Assembly: GCA_000508965.1 (NCBI GenBank)
Contig: BAHV02000002.1
Location: forward strand, 124,001 to 188,000
Length of the DNA: 64,000 nt
Source: Dielma sp000508965
Lineage (GTDB): Bacteria; Bacillota_I; Bacilli_A; Erysipelotrichales; Erysipelotrichaceae
Direction: 5' to 3'
Positions within the stretch are counted from its first letter, which is position 1. Each line of letters starts with the position of its first letter. The position numbers were made by a program, and so were the translations under genes. Under the pieces are notes generated by a model. It was not told the DNA's origin. It did not search any database and saw only the letters and a list, made by a program, of their open reading frames with translations. Of the stretch, positions 61,890-64,000 are shown one piece after another.

Positions 61890-62490
61890 TTATAATTCCT
61901 CCTTCAGAAGTATTTTTAGTCATAAATGAAACAATCGCAATAATGATCAGCAATGAACCGCCTGATAAGATTGAAGTCATCAAGTTCTTCGTAAGTAAGC
62001 CGCTGAATAAAATGATCGAGCCGTCAATGCAGAACATGATCACTTTTAAAGGCACACCTTTCAGTACCTTTTGAATCAGCAGACTTAATGTATCGGTGCC
62101 GCCGGTTGCGGCTCCTACTTGAAGGCAGTTGCCGATGGCTGTACCGACACAGCATGCTCCTAATACTGCACATACATAAATATTATCTGTAATATAAGGG
62201 ATATATAAATGCGGCACCTGACTGATTAGAAAAGGTGACATTAAAGCAGCGAATAAAACTTTAATCCCAAAACCGCGGCCTAAAAAGATTGCGGAACAGA
62301 TTAAAAGCGGTCCGGTGATGGAAAGTGTGACTAACGAAGTAGGCATCTGCAGAAAGTTAGAAATAATAATCGCCAGACCGGTCAGTCCGCCAGGTGCCAG
62401 TGAATGCTGAGAGAAAAAAATGTTAACAGCAATGGCAATCAGCAGAGAAGAGGCTGCGATGCGGATAATTTCAATAAGCACTCGTTTCAT
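61882..62490 (-). CDS. YitT family membrane protein (short form)
   Basis: This 202-residue protein has five to six membrane helices and the DUF161 landmark HSLAPGGLTGLAIIISNFLQ and AATGGTDTLSLLIQK. The C-terminal DUF2179 domain found in longer YitT members is absent, as in some shorter members. It starts two bases after the Fe-ADH stop. A transport role is plausible given its place between metabolic enzymes. Confidence 0.85.
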   Translation of the reverse strand: MKRVLIEIIRIAASSLLIAIAVNIFFSQHSLAPGGLTGLAIIISNFLQMPTSLVTLSITGPLLICSAIFLGRGFGIKVLFAALMSPFLISQVPHLYIPYITDNIYVCAVLGACCVGTAIGNCLQVGAATGGTDTLSLLIQKVLKGVPLKVIMFCIDGSIILFSGLLTKNLMTSILSGGSLLIIIAIVSFMTKNTSEGGIING

Positions 62491-62491
62491 A

Positions 62492-63628
62492 TCAGTTTAG
62501 GATTGACGCTATCAATCGCTGCTCTCTTTCATTCATTTCAAAGCGTGTTTGATTTTCATAATCATGGCGGATATTTTCTAATGCTTCTGTATCCAGCGAA
62601 TAATCTTTTAATGAGGATGGCAGCTTGATTGATGTGAGAAATTGAATCATGCTTTCATAAGCATCCTCGCCGTTTTCATTAGCTGAACCGTTAGGCTTCA
62701 GACAATCGATGATTATTTTCAACCGTTCATTATAAGCGATTTTTGCGAAATGTGGGAAAGTAATGGCTAGTGAACAGCCGTGATTTACCTTGTAAGCTCG
62801 GGAAGAAATGATTTCACCATAGAAATGCGGTGCGTTGCCGCCGCCATTAGACAGACAGATGCCGGCGTATAGATCCGCTAAAGCCATTTGCTCACGATAT
62901 TCGATTTTGTTTTCGCTCATTAATTTAGGCAGAACTTTACCGATGATTTTAATACCGGTTAATGCCAATTGTTCACACAGCGGAGATAATTGTCCGTTAT
63001 AGTATGATTCTGCCAGATGACAGAAGGCATCAAAGCCTGTGGAAGCGGTAAGTGAGGGCGGCAGGCTTAGCGTAAGCTTAGGATCAATAATCGTTTCTTT
63101 CGCAAAGAATTCCTGACGGAATACCGTTGTTTTCTTATTGTTTATATCACTGATAACGGCTGCCTGCGTTACGTTGGAGCCTGTTCCCGCGGTAGTGGGT
63201 ATCGTGATCAAAGGAACAACATTTGATTTGAATGATGGCTGGTTCTTAAACTTGTAGCTCGAATCGTAAAAGGCTTGCCAGTCAGCTTTGCCGTCTATTG
63301 CGTAATAAGCAATTACTTTAGCACTGTCAATAACGCTGCCGCCGCCTATCGCTGCTATGCAGTCAGGGTTAAATTCATGGGCAAGCCGGATGCCTTTTAA
63401 AATATCCATTTCAGTAGGATTAGGCCGGATTTGATCAAAGATCTGTACGGTAAAGCCTTGTTTCTTTAATTGTTCTTGTGTGTTGTTTGCCAGCTTTTCA
63501 AAAGTTGGATTATCTGTCTGCATTACCAGCAAACAGCGTTTACCGTACTGTCCGGCTAATTCACCTAATTTTTCGAATTCATCGACACCAAAATGAATTT
63601 TGGTGGGTTGATTATGTGTAAATTTCAT
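62492..63628 (-). CDS. Iron-containing alcohol dehydrogenase
   Basis: This 378-residue group III ADH has the NAD-binding GGGSVIDSAKVIAYYA, PTTAGTGSNVTQ, and metal-site residues in TGFDAFCHLAESYYNG and NHGCSLAITFPHF. GGAGG precedes the ATG. Characterised relatives include butanol dehydrogenases and lactaldehyde or propanediol reductases. It is the first gene of the four-gene minus-strand operon and would interconvert an aldehyde and an alcohol. Confidence 0.93.
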   Translation of the reverse strand: MKFTHNQPTKIHFGVDEFEKLGELAGQYGKRCLLVMQTDNPTFEKLANNTQEQLKKQGFTVQIFDQIRPNPTEMDILKGIRLAHEFNPDCIAAIGGGSVIDSAKVIAYYAIDGKADWQAFYDSSYKFKNQPSFKSNVVPLITIPTTAGTGSNVTQAAVISDINNKKTTVFRQEFFAKETIIDPKLTLSLPPSLTASTGFDAFCHLAESYYNGQLSPLCEQLALTGIKIIGKVLPKLMSENKIEYREQMALADLYAGICLSNGGGNAPHFYGEIISSRAYKVNHGCSLAITFPHFAKIAYNERLKIIIDCLKPNGSANENGEDAYESMIQFLTSIKLPSSLKDYSLDTEALENIRHDYENQTRFEMNEREQRLIASILN

Positions 63629-63653
63629 TGTAGAACCTCCATTTTTAAGTAAG

Positions 63654-63676
63654 AAGCTGTCTCAATGAGACAGCTT
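63654..63676 (-). terminator. Terminator of the HAD gene at the window end
   Basis: A perfect 10-bp stem (AAGCTGTCTC / GAGACAGCTT) with a 3-base loop lies after the HAD stop on the minus strand. Confidence 0.8.
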
Positions 63677-64000
63677 TATTCAATCCAATTCAAATGCTTA
63701 ACCGCCTTATAGAAGCCATCATCAGTGATAGATTCAGCGATGAAATCAGCTTTAGCTTTTACACTGTCCTGACTGTTACCCATCGCGATACCGTATACGG
63801 CTTCAAACATGGGAATGTCACTAATGCCATCACCTACCGCGGCAGCCTGTGATAAATCAATTCCTAATAATTCACAAGCCTTACGCAATGCGGAGCCTTT
63901 ATCACAGCCTTTTGGGGTGATCTCACAGACCTTTGGCAGCTTCACATATGATAAATCAGGGGCACTTTCATTCAGCTCACAGCCTTGTTTCGGATCGTTC
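63676..64000 (-). CDS. HAD superfamily (Cof-type) phosphatase, C-terminal part
   Basis: Only the C-terminal 107 or so codons are in the window; the frame is open to the edge, so the start lies beyond it. It has the Lys motif in GCDKGSALRKACELLG, motif IV AVGDGISDIPMFEAV and the tail GNSQDSVKAKADFIAE, typical of Cof-type sugar phosphatases. Confidence 0.88.
   Translation of the reverse strand, partial: NDPKQGCELNESAPDLSYVKLPKVCEITPKGCDKGSALRKACELLGIDLSQAAAVGDGISDIPMFEAVYGIAMGNSQDSVKAKADFIAESITDDGFYKAVKHLNWIE

Noticed and set aside
1..64000. tRNA, rRNA, CRISPR array, IS element or prophage
   Set aside because: No cloverleaf, repeat-spacer array, transposase frame or phage gene was seen in reading both strands; a program search was not possible.

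Overview
The window comes from a spore-forming, anaerobic-type Bacillota genome, most likely a gut commensal of the Erysipelotrichia group. This taxonomic call is an inference. It rests on strong AGGAGG ribosome sites, TTGACA/TATAAT promoters, a perfect CcpA cre site, sporulation genes yabP, yabQ and ytaF, two mannose-family PTS operons and many host-glycan genes. No rRNA, tRNA, IS element or CRISPR array was found. Most of the sequence is ordinary chromosomal metabolism. One clearly AT-richer stretch (about 17.9-21.4 kb) looks acquired and partly decayed.

Layout. 0-3 kb: end of an amino-sugar salvage operon (GlcNAc-Asn amidase, CutC, MupG, lactose-type EIIA). 3-5 kb: a SUFU/DUF4272 pair. 5-15.5 kb: a nucleoside-type ABC importer cluster with an ADP-ribosylglycohydrolase, a nucleoside hydrolase, an M20 amidohydrolase and a GH29 fucosidase. 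15.5-18 kb: acetyltransferase, PHP phosphatase and AraC regulator. 18-21.4 kb: a lactococcin-972-type (DUF1430) membrane protein plus ABC ATPase, surrounded by gene fragments and without a recognisable bacteriocin. 21.5-25 kb: yabP and a yabQ-divIC reading-frame fusion, an HNH protein, an AT-hook protein and ytaF. 25-40 kb: two MATE exporters, LysR, an S9 peptidase, HD nucleotidase-PucR, an aminotransferase, asnB and gpmI, then a PRD regulator.

40.6-46 kb: mannose-family PTS (A-B-C-D) with a ChbG/YdjC-like protein, nagA and a HAD phosphatase, behind a cre site. 46-51 kb: lipoprotein, VanZ, PfkB kinase, GNAT, NSS transporter and a DeoR regulator. 51.6-55.6 kb: a second mannose-family PTS (B-C-D-A) followed by a cytoplasmic sulfatase. 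55.7 kb: a decayed Fic C-terminus. 57-60.4 kb: a five-gene ABC-2 export operon. 60.4-63.6 kb: a minus-strand operon (Fe-ADH, YitT, UPF0303, D-2-hydroxyacid dehydrogenase). The window closes inside a HAD phosphatase gene.

How it fits together: several operons take up amino sugars, sulfated sugars, nucleosides and fucosylated material and process them inside the cell. This is what a mucin- or glycan-feeding gut bacterium would need. The points most worth attention are the yabQ-divIC fusion with its own internal promoter and ribosome site, the broken bacteriocin-export locus with an inverted-repeat operator candidate, the PTS-linked sulfatase, and the nucleoside importer tied to ADP-ribosylglycohydrolase.
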